Assembly: GCA_050743385.1 (NCBI GenBank)
Contig: JBOGFJ010000066.1
Coordinates: 1-5,547, forward strand
Origin: JACDBD01 sp050743385
Lineage (GTDB): Bacteria > Actinomycetota > Acidimicrobiia > IMCC26256 > JACDBD01
Direction: 5' to 3'
Length of the DNA stretch: 5,547 nt
The first letter of the stretch is position 1, and each line of letters starts with the position of its first letter. The position numbers and the translations under genes were made by a program. Of this stretch, positions 1 to 4,621 are shown one piece after another. The notes under the pieces are model-generated. The model was not told the origin of the DNA and did no database searches. It was given only the letters and a program-made list of their open reading frames with translations.

Positions 1-257
1 CGGCGAAGCGGCGCAAGAAGGCCGCAGCCAAGAAGACGGCCAAGCGGCGGCCGGCGAAGCGGCGCAAGAAGGCCGCAGCCAAGAAAACCGCCAAGCGGCG
101 GCCGGCGAAGCGGCGCAAGAAGGCCGCAGCCAAGAAGGCACCCGCGAAGCGGCGTCGTCGCAAGTCGACGGCCAAGAAGGCACCGGCCAAGCGGCGTCGT
201 CGCAAGTCGACGGCCAAGAAAGCCGCTCCGGCGAAGCGTCGGCGCCGCCGTCGCTAG
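1..257 (+). CDS. C-terminal tail of a histone-like DNA-binding protein (probably HU/HupB type), 5' end outside window
   Basis: The frame beginning at position 3 stays open for 84 codons to a TAG at 255-257; the start lies upstream. The visible part is all low-complexity tail: 26 Lys, 24 Arg, 23 Ala, 5 Pro, 4 Thr, 2 Ser and no acidic residue. It is built from AKRRKK/AAAKK blocks, then AKRRRRKSTAKK blocks, and ends in six consecutive arginines. Tails like this in Actinobacteria follow an HU fold (HupB/HupS), where they bind and compact DNA non-specifically. The fbiD, acyltransferase and gpsA genes nearby are, from memory, frequent neighbours of actinobacterial hup, which supports that reading. 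The HU domain itself is not visible, so a histone H1-like protein or another Lys/Ala/Arg-rich protein remains possible. The arginine content is higher than in the usual PAKKA-type tail. Confidence 0.72.
   Translation, partial: AKRRKKAAAKKTAKRRPAKRRKKAAAKKTAKRRPAKRRKKAAAKKAPAKRRRRKSTAKKAPAKRRRRKSTAKKAAPAKRRRRRR
3..137 (+). repeat. 51-nt in-frame tandem repeat coding the basic tail (2.6 copies visible)
   Basis: Copies lie at 3-53, 54-104 and 105-137 (partial). Copies 1 and 2 differ by two synonymous substitutions, and the 33 nt of copy 3 match copy 1 exactly. Each unit encodes 17 residues (AKRRKKAAAKKTAKRRP). The two bases before position 3 match the end of a unit, so the array probably continues upstream. 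Near-identity at the DNA level points to recent duplication or slippage, not just selection on protein composition. Confidence 0.93.
144..227 (+). repeat. 42-nt in-frame tandem repeat, second unit type of the basic tail
   Basis: Two copies lie at 144-185 and 186-227, each encoding 14 residues that begin AKRRRRKSTAKK. Most of the unit is identical in DNA, including the block cgg cgt cgt cgc aag tcg acg. The array directly follows the 51-nt array and is followed by a final AKRRRRRR. Both units share the AKRR and AKK cores, so one may derive from the other. Confidence 0.88.
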
Positions 258-271
258 CTGATCCGAACTTC

Positions 272-303
272 CGATGAAGGGGGCCTCCGGGCCCCCTTCA
301 TCG
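272..303. terminator. Perfect hairpin between convergent genes, probable bidirectional terminator
   Basis: Bases 272-285 pair perfectly with 290-303: a 14-bp GC-rich stem closed by a 4-nt TCCG loop. It starts 14 bp after the stop of the basic-tail gene and lies 20 bp past the stop of the leftward deacetylase gene. There is no clear T-run on either side, so it is not a textbook intrinsic terminator; strong stems without a U-tract are common at gene ends in high-GC Actinobacteria. The convergent position suggests it serves both strands. Confidence 0.82.
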
Positions 304-323
304 CGCTTGCAGTGGAGCTCCTG

Positions 324-1082
324 CTACAGATCCTCGATGAGCTTGAACGCTTCGGCGTGGGCGAGGCCGGCGGGCGCGCCGGCGGCCCCGGCTTCCTCGA
401 TCACGCGGCGGGCGAAGGCGTCGCGCTGGACGTCGGCCTCGGGGGAGTCGGCCTCGATCTTCATCGTCGTCTCCCACTGACTGCGATGGCAGAGCAGCGC
501 CTCGATCTTGGTGTCGACGAAGCCGTCGACGCGCTCGAAGTGATCGGGAGCGTCGGCCTCGAAGAGCAGCAGCCGGTCGGGACGGTGCGGATCCATGCCC
601 TGCTCAGGGAAGAAGTGCGGGTCGCGCGCGGCCACGATCCCGTCGGTCACCAGGAACCCAGCGTGGCGATGGTCGGGGTGCAGCCGGTAGCGCTGCCACG
701 GGTCGTGGCCCATCACCACCTCGGGCCGGAAGTTCCGGATCGCCGCGCACACGAGCGCCTGCTCGGCGCGGCCCGACGTCAGCTCGCCGTCGGCGAGGTC
801 GAGGAACGACACGTCGCGAATCCCGAGCACGGCCGCGGCCTTCTCCTGTTCCCGGCGACGTGCGGCGACGAGCTCGGGGAGCGATGTGTCGGCGTGCCAT
901 GTGCCCTTCGACCCGTCCGTGAGCACGAGCAGGTGGACGGCTGCGCCGCCGTCGGCCCACTTCGCCAACGTCGCGCCGGCGCCGAACTCGACATCGTCGG
1001 CGTGGGCGCCGATCGCGAGCACCGATGCCGGAACCGGCAGATCGATCGAGACCGCGGTCGCCACGATCAGTCGGAGACGCAC
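324..1082 (-). CDS. PIG-L/LmbE family zinc-dependent deacetylase
   Basis: A 252-residue protein with the metal-binding motifs of the PIG-L/LmbE fold: AHADD at residues 26-30, preceded by a hydrophobic strand and followed by VEFGAGATLA, and HPDHR at 135-139. LTDGSKG at 54-60 is a further conserved segment. Family members are cytoplasmic hydrolases that remove N-acyl groups from sugar conjugates; MshB and Mca of mycothiol metabolism are the actinobacterial examples. The usual AHPDD is AHADD here, but His27 and the Asp pair are retained. Nothing in the sequence fixes the substrate. The GTG at 1082 overlaps the end of fbiD by 16 nt; a second GTG at 1064, just after the fbiD stop, is an equally plausible start (246 residues). 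Neither has a good Shine-Dalgarno sequence, so translation probably depends on coupling to fbiD. It is the last gene before the hairpin at 272-303. Confidence 0.88.
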   Translation of the reverse strand: MRLRLIVATAVSIDLPVPASVLAIGAHADDVEFGAGATLAKWADGGAAVHLLVLTDGSKGTWHADTSLPELVAARRREQEKAAAVLGIRDVSFLDLADGELTSGRAEQALVCAAIRNFRPEVVMGHDPWQRYRLHPDHRHAGFLVTDGIVAARDPHFFPEQGMDPHRPDRLLLFEADAPDHFERVDGFVDTKIEALLCHRSQWETTMKIEADSPEADVQRDAFARRVIEEAGAAGAPAGLAHAEAFKLIEDL

Positions 1083-1660
1083 CAGTCGGAGACGTGCAGG
1101 CGCTCCAGATCGGACGGGAGGTCGACGTCGAACGCCAGATCGGGATCGCGGACGACCCGAACTGCGAGCCCGAGTCGGTCGGCCTCCTCGAGATGGCGCC
1201 GGAAGGATCCGGGCCCGTACGCGAACCGGAACGGCGCCGCCACCGGGATCGACATGACCGGAGTTCCGTCGTCGCGGTGGTCGGGCACGAGCGCAACGAC
1301 GGGCTCGGCACCGTCACCCGCGACGGGCCCCAGCGAGCGTGCGAAGGGCAGGTCGGCGTGCGCGATCACGACCCGCGCGCAGCCCTTCTCCGCGAGGAAG
1401 TCGCGTCCGTCGGCGGCGGCCGCGTCGAGACTGCCGGGGTCGGCGAGGGTGGCCACGCCGAGGTCCCGTGCCCAGGTGGTGACTTCGGGTGCGCTCGTCA
1501 CCACGACTACCGGTAGCGCCCCGGCCGCGGTCACGACCCGGGTGGCGAACCGCCGGGCGAGGTCGGCGCGCTCCTCGGCCCCGAGGCGCTCGGCCAAGCG
1601 GGCCTTGCCCAACACGAACGCCCGGATCGGGACGACCACCCCCGCCGGCAGCGCACTCAT
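1067..1660 (-). CDS. fbiD: Phosphoenolpyruvate/2-phospholactate guanylyltransferase of F420 biosynthesis (FbiD/CofC)
   Basis: A 197-residue protein of the CofC/FbiD nucleotidyltransferase family, near the usual length of about 210. Visible features are the N-terminal nucleotide-binding stretch VVVPIRAF..GKARLAERL (residues 8-26), HADLP at 101-105 with the catalytic-type Asp, PDHRDDGT at 126-133, the signature FRFAYGPGSF at 144-153, and a C-terminal DLAFDVDLPSDLERL segment. The family transfers GMP from GTP to a three-carbon phosphoacid; mycobacterial FbiD is reported to use phosphoenolpyruvate. The product is then joined to the deazaflavin Fo by FbiA/CofD. Where many homologues have an LN-x-A motif, this one reads SLDAAAA near residues 77-83. 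The ATG at 1660 overlaps the stop of the upstream gene as ATGA and has no Shine-Dalgarno sequence of its own, indicating translational coupling. A longer in-frame extension upstream is not needed, because the family N-terminus begins here. Confidence 0.9.
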   Translation of the reverse strand: MSALPAGVVVPIRAFVLGKARLAERLGAEERADLARRFATRVVTAAGALPVVVVTSAPEVTTWARDLGVATLADPGSLDAAAADGRDFLAEKGCARVVIAHADLPFARSLGPVAGDGAEPVVALVPDHRDDGTPVMSIPVAAPFRFAYGPGSFRRHLEEADRLGLAVRVVRDPDLAFDVDLPSDLERLHVSDWCVSD

Positions 1661-1956
1661 TCGAGCACTTCGAAGGTGCGGGTGAGCGGCTCGAGGCGCA
1701 GCAGCTGGCGGACGCGCACGAGCGACTCGGCGAGGGGACGGGAGCGGAGCGCGTTCTCCATCTCCTCGCGGGACCGCCACCGTGACGTCACAACCCCTTC
1801 GACCAGTCCGCCGGCGTTGGGCTCGACGTTGACGAGCAGCTCGATGGAGTGACAGCCGAGCTCCTCGAACGCGGGCTTCACGTCCTCGACGAAGATTCGG
1901 CGAACCTCGTCGCTGTCGGAAGGATCGACAGCGGAGAAGAACAGGCGGACGAACAC
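1657..1956 (-). CDS. Small ABM-like (antibiotic biosynthesis monooxygenase fold) dimeric alpha/beta-barrel protein, function unknown
   Basis: A 99-residue protein with the pattern of a ferredoxin-like dimeric alpha/beta barrel: strand (FVRLFFSAV), helix (EVRRIFVEDVKPAFEEL), strand (HSIELLVNVE), strand (LVEGVVTSRW), then the helical segment SREEMENALRSRPLAESLVRV, and a closing strand near EPLTRTFEVLE. Strand-W-x-S-x-E-x-M is typical of ABM-type proteins, which include heme-degrading and quinol-oxidising monooxygenases and many of unknown function. I see no catalytic residues that assign a reaction. The GTG start is supported by a GGAGG Shine-Dalgarno sequence four bases upstream. Its stop overlaps the fbiD start (ATGA), so expression is tied to fbiD. 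A role in F420 or redox metabolism is only a guess from context. Confidence 0.75.
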   Translation of the reverse strand: MFVRLFFSAVDPSDSDEVRRIFVEDVKPAFEELGCHSIELLVNVEPNAGGLVEGVVTSRWRSREEMENALRSRPLAESLVRVRQLLRLEPLTRTFEVLE

Positions 1957-1960
1957 GGGA

Positions 1961-1965
1961 CCTCC
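1961..1965 (-). promoter_or_regulatory. Shine-Dalgarno GGAGG for the ABM-like gene
   Basis: On the minus strand GGAGG is followed by TCCC and then the GTG at 1956. It is the clearest ribosome binding site in the window and fixes this non-ATG start. The two overlapping genes downstream lack one, which suggests ribosomes enter here and continue through fbiD. Confidence 0.75.
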
Positions 1966-1966
1966 A

Positions 1967-1995
1967 GTTCGGGCCGCTGGTGGTTCGGGCGCTGG
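1967..1995. repeat. Imperfect tandem direct repeat (14 and 13 nt) in the gap before the ABM-like gene
   Basis: GTTCGGGCCGCTGG at 1967-1980 recurs as GTTCGGGCGCTGG at 1983-1995, with one base missing and a start-to-start distance of 16. It fills much of the 64-nt gap between the metallophosphoesterase stop and the ABM-like gene and adjoins its Shine-Dalgarno sequence. It could be a protein-binding site or a chance duplication; no known operator is recognised. Confidence 0.6.
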
Positions 1996-2020
1996 CGGCG
2001 CTCTCCGCGGGGGCGAGGAA

Positions 2021-2875
2021 TCAGGCGTGCCAGCCGCTCTTGGCGAACATACCCTCCAACTCTGCGCTCGTCTCCAGTCGCATCTCCGTGCGGTCGAGCT
2101 CGGAGGCGAAGCGTTCCCCCTCGCCCGGATACCGGAACGTCACCCGGATGCGTAAGCCGTCGACCTCGATCACGTTGTAGGAGGGACGGACGTAGCCCCG
2201 GAGGCGGTACGACGAGACCGTGCCCGAGTTGACCACCATCGTGCCGTTGAGCAGCCAGACGAAGGGAACGTGCTTGTGGCCCGACAGCACGAGCTGCACG
2301 CCGAACCCAGGGAGGAGGGCGAGGACGTCGCCCGCGTCCCAGACCGTGTTGCGCTCGCGACCGGTGCCGGGCACGGGTACGAGGTGATGGTGCAGCGCCA
2401 GCACCTTGAGGTCGGCGGCGGGCTCGAACTGTTGGCGGATCCACGAGTAACGCTCACGCCCGACCTCGCCCTCGGCGAGGTCGGGCTTGGTCGAGTCGAG
2501 CGCTACCAGGGTGACGCTCCCAGGGGCTTCGGGAGCGAGGTCGGTGTCGAGGTGCAGCACGCGATCGCCCTTGCCCTCCACGTCACCGGCGCCGAACGTG
2601 TCGCGGAAGTGCAGGTAGCCGACGTTCTTGGCGTCGTGGTTCCCGGGGATGATCACAGTCGGGATGCCCGACTCGGTGATCGGTTCGAGGTGGCGCTGGG
2701 CACTCCGGAACTCGTTGGCGTAGCCCTCCTGCGTGAGGTCACCGCCGATGAGCACCAAGTCGGGAGCGAGCCCGACGACCTCGCTCGCGGCCGCCTGCAT
2801 CAGCTCGGGATCGAAGTACTGCGAGCCGCAATGCAGATCCGAGAGTTGCGCGATCACGAACGAGTCACGTTGCAT
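2021..2875 (-). CDS. Calcineurin-like metallophosphoesterase
   Basis: A 284-residue cytoplasmic protein (no signal peptide or membrane segment) carrying the complete calcineurin-like metallophosphoesterase set in order: DLH at residues 13-15, GGD at 44-46, GNHD at 78-81, LHHH at 161-164 and GHKH at 199-202. These bind two metal ions and cleave phosphate mono- or diesters. The layout resembles the class III cyclic-nucleotide phosphodiesterase/Icc-type branch, but the substrate cannot be read from sequence; cyclic nucleotides, phospholipid-derived esters or nucleic acids are all possible. The ATG at 2875 is preferred because it places DLHCG at the usual distance from the N-terminus; a GTG at codon 7 is the alternative. 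AGGA abuts the ATG, too close to act as a normal ribosome binding site, which fits a leaderless message. It is first in the leftward cluster, 64 nt before the ABM-like gene, and divergent from the acyltransferase gene. Confidence 0.92.
   Translation of the reverse strand: MQRDSFVIAQLSDLHCGSQYFDPELMQAAASEVVGLAPDLVLIGGDLTQEGYANEFRSAQRHLEPITESGIPTVIIPGNHDAKNVGYLHFRDTFGAGDVEGKGDRVLHLDTDLAPEAPGSVTLVALDSTKPDLAEGEVGRERYSWIRQQFEPAADLKVLALHHHLVPVPGTGRERNTVWDAGDVLALLPGFGVQLVLSGHKHVPFVWLLNGTMVVNSGTVSSYRLRGYVRPSYNVIEVDGLRIRVTFRYPGEGERFASELDRTEMRLETSAELEGMFAKSGWHA
2458..2486. repeat. Perfect 13-bp inverted repeat inside the metallophosphoesterase gene
   Basis: Bases 2458-2470 are the exact reverse complement of 2474-2486, around a 3-nt loop. 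The stem is GC-rich. It encodes the KPDLAEGEVG segment between the GNHD and LHHH motifs. No T-run follows on either strand, so it is not a standard terminator. It may simply reflect palindromic codon pairs in GC-rich DNA. Confidence 0.7.
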
Positions 2876-2880
2876 TCCTG

Positions 2881-2886
2881 AACGTA
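2881..2886 (-). promoter_or_regulatory. Putative -10 element (TACGTT) for the leftward metallophosphoesterase unit
   Basis: Read on the minus strand, TACGTT fits the actinobacterial TAnnnT -10 pattern. It ends five bases before the ATG at 2875, so the transcript would begin at or next to the start codon. A weak -35-like TAGACG lies at 2906-2911 with a long 19-nt spacer. This is pattern matching only. Confidence 0.35.
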
Positions 2887-2890
2887 TGCT
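2885..2890 (+). promoter_or_regulatory. Putative -10 element (TATGCT) for the rightward acyltransferase unit
   Basis: TATGCT fits TAnnnT, and seven bases separate it from the ATG at 2898, placing the expected transcription start on the A of that ATG. It shares its TA dinucleotide with the opposing -10-like element on the other strand. No convincing -35 is visible. The arrangement supports 2898 over the ATG at 2886, which would lie inside the -10 element. Confidence 0.4.
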
Positions 2891-2897
2891 ACTGGCG

Positions 2898-3614
2898 ATG
2901 GAGCCCGTCTACGGGTTGGCCCGCAGTGTGTTCTTCCCCCCTCTGCACTTCGGACTGCGGTGGACGGTCGAGGGCGCGCATCGCATCCCCGTCCGCGGGC
3001 CGGTGATCCTCGCGAGCAATCACGTGTCGTATCTCGACCCTCTCGTCGTCGCCTACCTCGCCGATCGCCGCCACCGGAAGGTTCGCTTCCTCGCCAAGGC
3101 CGAGCTCTTCGACAAGCGCGGTTTCGGGCCTCTCATCCGTCAGATCCACCAGATCCCCGTGCAGCGCGACTCGTCGTCGGCTGCCGGGTCGCTCGAGTTC
3201 GCGATCGATGCCCTCAGGCGCGGCGAATGCGTAGCCGTCTTCCCGGAAGGAACGATCTCGCTCGATCTCGAGCCGATGGTGGGCAAGTCGGGAACCGCCC
3301 GCCTGGCCGCGGCCACAGGCGTACCCGTCACGCCGGTCGGTCTCTGGGGTGCGCACCGGATCCTGTTCAAGGGACGGAAGCCCGACTGGCGCTGGGGTGT
3401 GGCCGAGACCGTCGTGGTCGGCTCGCCGGTGCGGGTGGCGCCCGACGAGGACGTGCGCGCCGCCACCGACCGTGTGATGGAGGCGATCGTGACCTGCGTC
3501 GCCCGGGCGCGCGAGATCTACCCGCAGCGCCCGGCGGCCGGTGAAGACGACTGGTGGGTCCGGTCGCCTGCCACCGCGCAGCTGCGTCCGTCCGGCGCGG
3601 GGGCGGCCAAGTGA
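2898..3614 (+). CDS. PlsC-type lysophospholipid (1-acyl-sn-glycerol-3-phosphate) acyltransferase
   Basis: A 238-residue protein with all PlsC/LPLAT motifs: NHVSYLD (His42-x4-Asp47, catalytic), GFGPLIRQIHQIPVQR (residues 75-90, glycerophosphate binding), FPEGT at 115-119 and VPVTPVG at 142-148. Enzymes of this type transfer an acyl chain to lysophosphatidic acid at the inner face of the membrane, giving phosphatidic acid. The N-terminal segment (ARSVFFPPLHFGLRW) is a plausible membrane-associating stretch. The roughly 30-residue C-terminal tail is Ala/Pro/Arg-rich and probably disordered. The gene overlaps gpsA by GTGA, and GpsA makes the glycerol 3-phosphate precursor, which supports a phospholipid role. 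The ATG at 2898 is chosen because a -10-like TATGCT sits seven bases upstream; the ATG at 2886 would add four residues. Neither has a Shine-Dalgarno sequence. A specificity for another acyl acceptor cannot be excluded. Confidence 0.9.
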   Translation: MEPVYGLARSVFFPPLHFGLRWTVEGAHRIPVRGPVILASNHVSYLDPLVVAYLADRRHRKVRFLAKAELFDKRGFGPLIRQIHQIPVQRDSSSAAGSLEFAIDALRRGECVAVFPEGTISLDLEPMVGKSGTARLAAATGVPVTPVGLWGAHRILFKGRKPDWRWGVAETVVVGSPVRVAPDEDVRAATDRVMEAIVTCVARAREIYPQRPAAGEDDWWVRSPATAQLRPSGAGAAK

Positions 3615-4621
3615 GACGCGTGGCGGTGGTGGGCGCGGGGTCGTGGGGCACGGCGGTCGCCGGGATCGCGGCCGGGAACGCCGACACCGTGTTGTGGGCT
3701 CGACGGCCCGACCTCGCCGAGACGATGCGCGACCGGCACGAGAACCCCGACTACCTCCCCGGGCTGGTGCTCCCCGACGCGCTCGACTTCACCACCGACC
3801 TCGAGCAGGCGTGCGCGGGTGCGGAGGTCGTCGTGCTGGGTGTGCCGTCGCACGGCATGCGCGAGGTCCTCACCGCGGCGGCGCCCTACGTCGCGCGGGA
3901 AGCGTGCGTGGTGAGCCTGGCCAAGGGCGTCGAGCAGGGGACGCTGCGACGGATGACCGAGGTGGTCGACGAGGTGCTCGTCGACCACGAGGCCGGCCAG
4001 GTCGGTGTCCTCACCGGGCCCAACCTGGCGCGCGAGATCGCCGCGGGCCAGCCGGCGGCATCGGTCGTTGCAGTGCGCGACTCCGACGCCGCCGCCGGAG
4101 TGCAGCAGCTGTTCATGACGGCCACGTTCCGCGTGTACACGAACCCCGACGTCGTCGGGTGCGAGATCGCCGGGGCGCTCAAGAACGTGATGGCGATCGC
4201 GGCCGGGATCGCCGCCGGGCTGGGCTACGGCGACAACACGAAGGCTGCGCTGCTCACACGCGGTCTCGCCGAGCTCACCCGCCTCGGTGTCGCGCTCGGC
4301 GGCGAGCCGCTCACGTTCTCGGGTCTGGCGGGTATGGGTGACCTGGTCGCGACGTGCACGAGCACGCAGAGTCGTAACCGCACCGTGGGCTTCGAGCTCG
4401 GCAAGGGCCGACCCCTCGACGACATCGTGGCCGAGATGAACATGGTGGCGGAAGGTGTGAAGTCGACGGCAGCGGTGCTCGAGCTCGCGAGCCGGAACCG
4501 TGTCGAGATGCCGATCGCTGAGCTGGTCGGGGCCGTCCTGTACGAAGGGAAGCGTGCCGACGAGCTTCTTCCCGCGCTCATGATGCGCGAGGCCAAGCCC
4601 GAGCTCCACGGCATCCGGTGA
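3611..4621 (+). CDS. gpsA: NAD(P)-dependent glycerol-3-phosphate dehydrogenase
   Basis: A 336-residue protein that reversibly reduces dihydroxyacetone phosphate to sn-glycerol 3-phosphate, the backbone of phospholipids. The N-terminal Rossmann domain opens with VVGAGSWGTAV (GxGxxG at residues 8-13). It continues with GVPSHGMREVL (77-87), SLAKGVEQGT (Lys105) and GPNLAREIAAG (136-146). The C-terminal helical domain contains ALKNVMAIAAG with the catalytic-type Lys191, GDNTKAALLTRGL (206-218), GLAGMGDLVATC (237-248) and SRNR (253-256). Length and motif order are those of an intact GpsA. The GTG at 3611 overlaps the acyltransferase stop and lets the Rossmann strand begin at residue 4; upstream in-frame codons lie inside the previous gene and add nothing conserved. 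A G-rich stretch at 3598-3603 could act as a weak ribosome binding site. The stop overlaps the next start as GTGA. Confidence 0.96.
   Translation: MRRVAVVGAGSWGTAVAGIAAGNADTVLWARRPDLAETMRDRHENPDYLPGLVLPDALDFTTDLEQACAGAEVVVLGVPSHGMREVLTAAAPYVAREACVVSLAKGVEQGTLRRMTEVVDEVLVDHEAGQVGVLTGPNLAREIAAGQPAASVVAVRDSDAAAGVQQLFMTATFRVYTNPDVVGCEIAGALKNVMAIAAGIAAGLGYGDNTKAALLTRGLAELTRLGVALGGEPLTFSGLAGMGDLVATCTSTQSRNRTVGFELGKGRPLDDIVAEMNMVAEGVKSTAAVLELASRNRVEMPIAELVGAVLYEGKRADELLPALMMREAKPELHGIR
3962..3988. repeat. Perfect 12-bp inverted repeat inside gpsA
   Basis: Bases 3962-3973 are the exact reverse complement of 3977-3988, with a 3-nt GTG loop. It encodes VVDEVLVDH, and the self-complementary codon pair GTC GAC occurs in both arms, which makes a chance origin quite possible. 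There is no T-run, so it is not a standard terminator. Confidence 0.65.

Noticed and set aside
3..227. Possible CRISPR or intergenic repeat array
   Set aside because: The repeats are contiguous without spacers, are multiples of three, and encode an uninterrupted basic protein tail.
312..1685. 457-codon plus-strand open frame
   Set aside because: It lies antisense to the deacetylase and fbiD genes, whose motifs are unambiguous. Its translation is Arg/Gly/Ala-rich with no recognisable domain, as expected for a shadow frame in GC-rich DNA.
1661..1780. 40-residue upstream extension of FbiD
   Set aside because: The extension is Pro/Arg-rich and lies inside the ABM-like gene; the family N-terminus begins right after the ATG at 1660.
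2270..2881. 203-codon plus-strand open frame ending at the acyltransferase start
   Set aside because: Antisense to the metallophosphoesterase, whose five metal-binding motifs are all present; no domain is seen in this frame.
2733..2897. 55-residue upstream extension of the acyltransferase
   Set aside because: It overlaps the metallophosphoesterase gene antisense and carries no family feature; the protein aligns naturally from the ATG at 2898 (or 2886).
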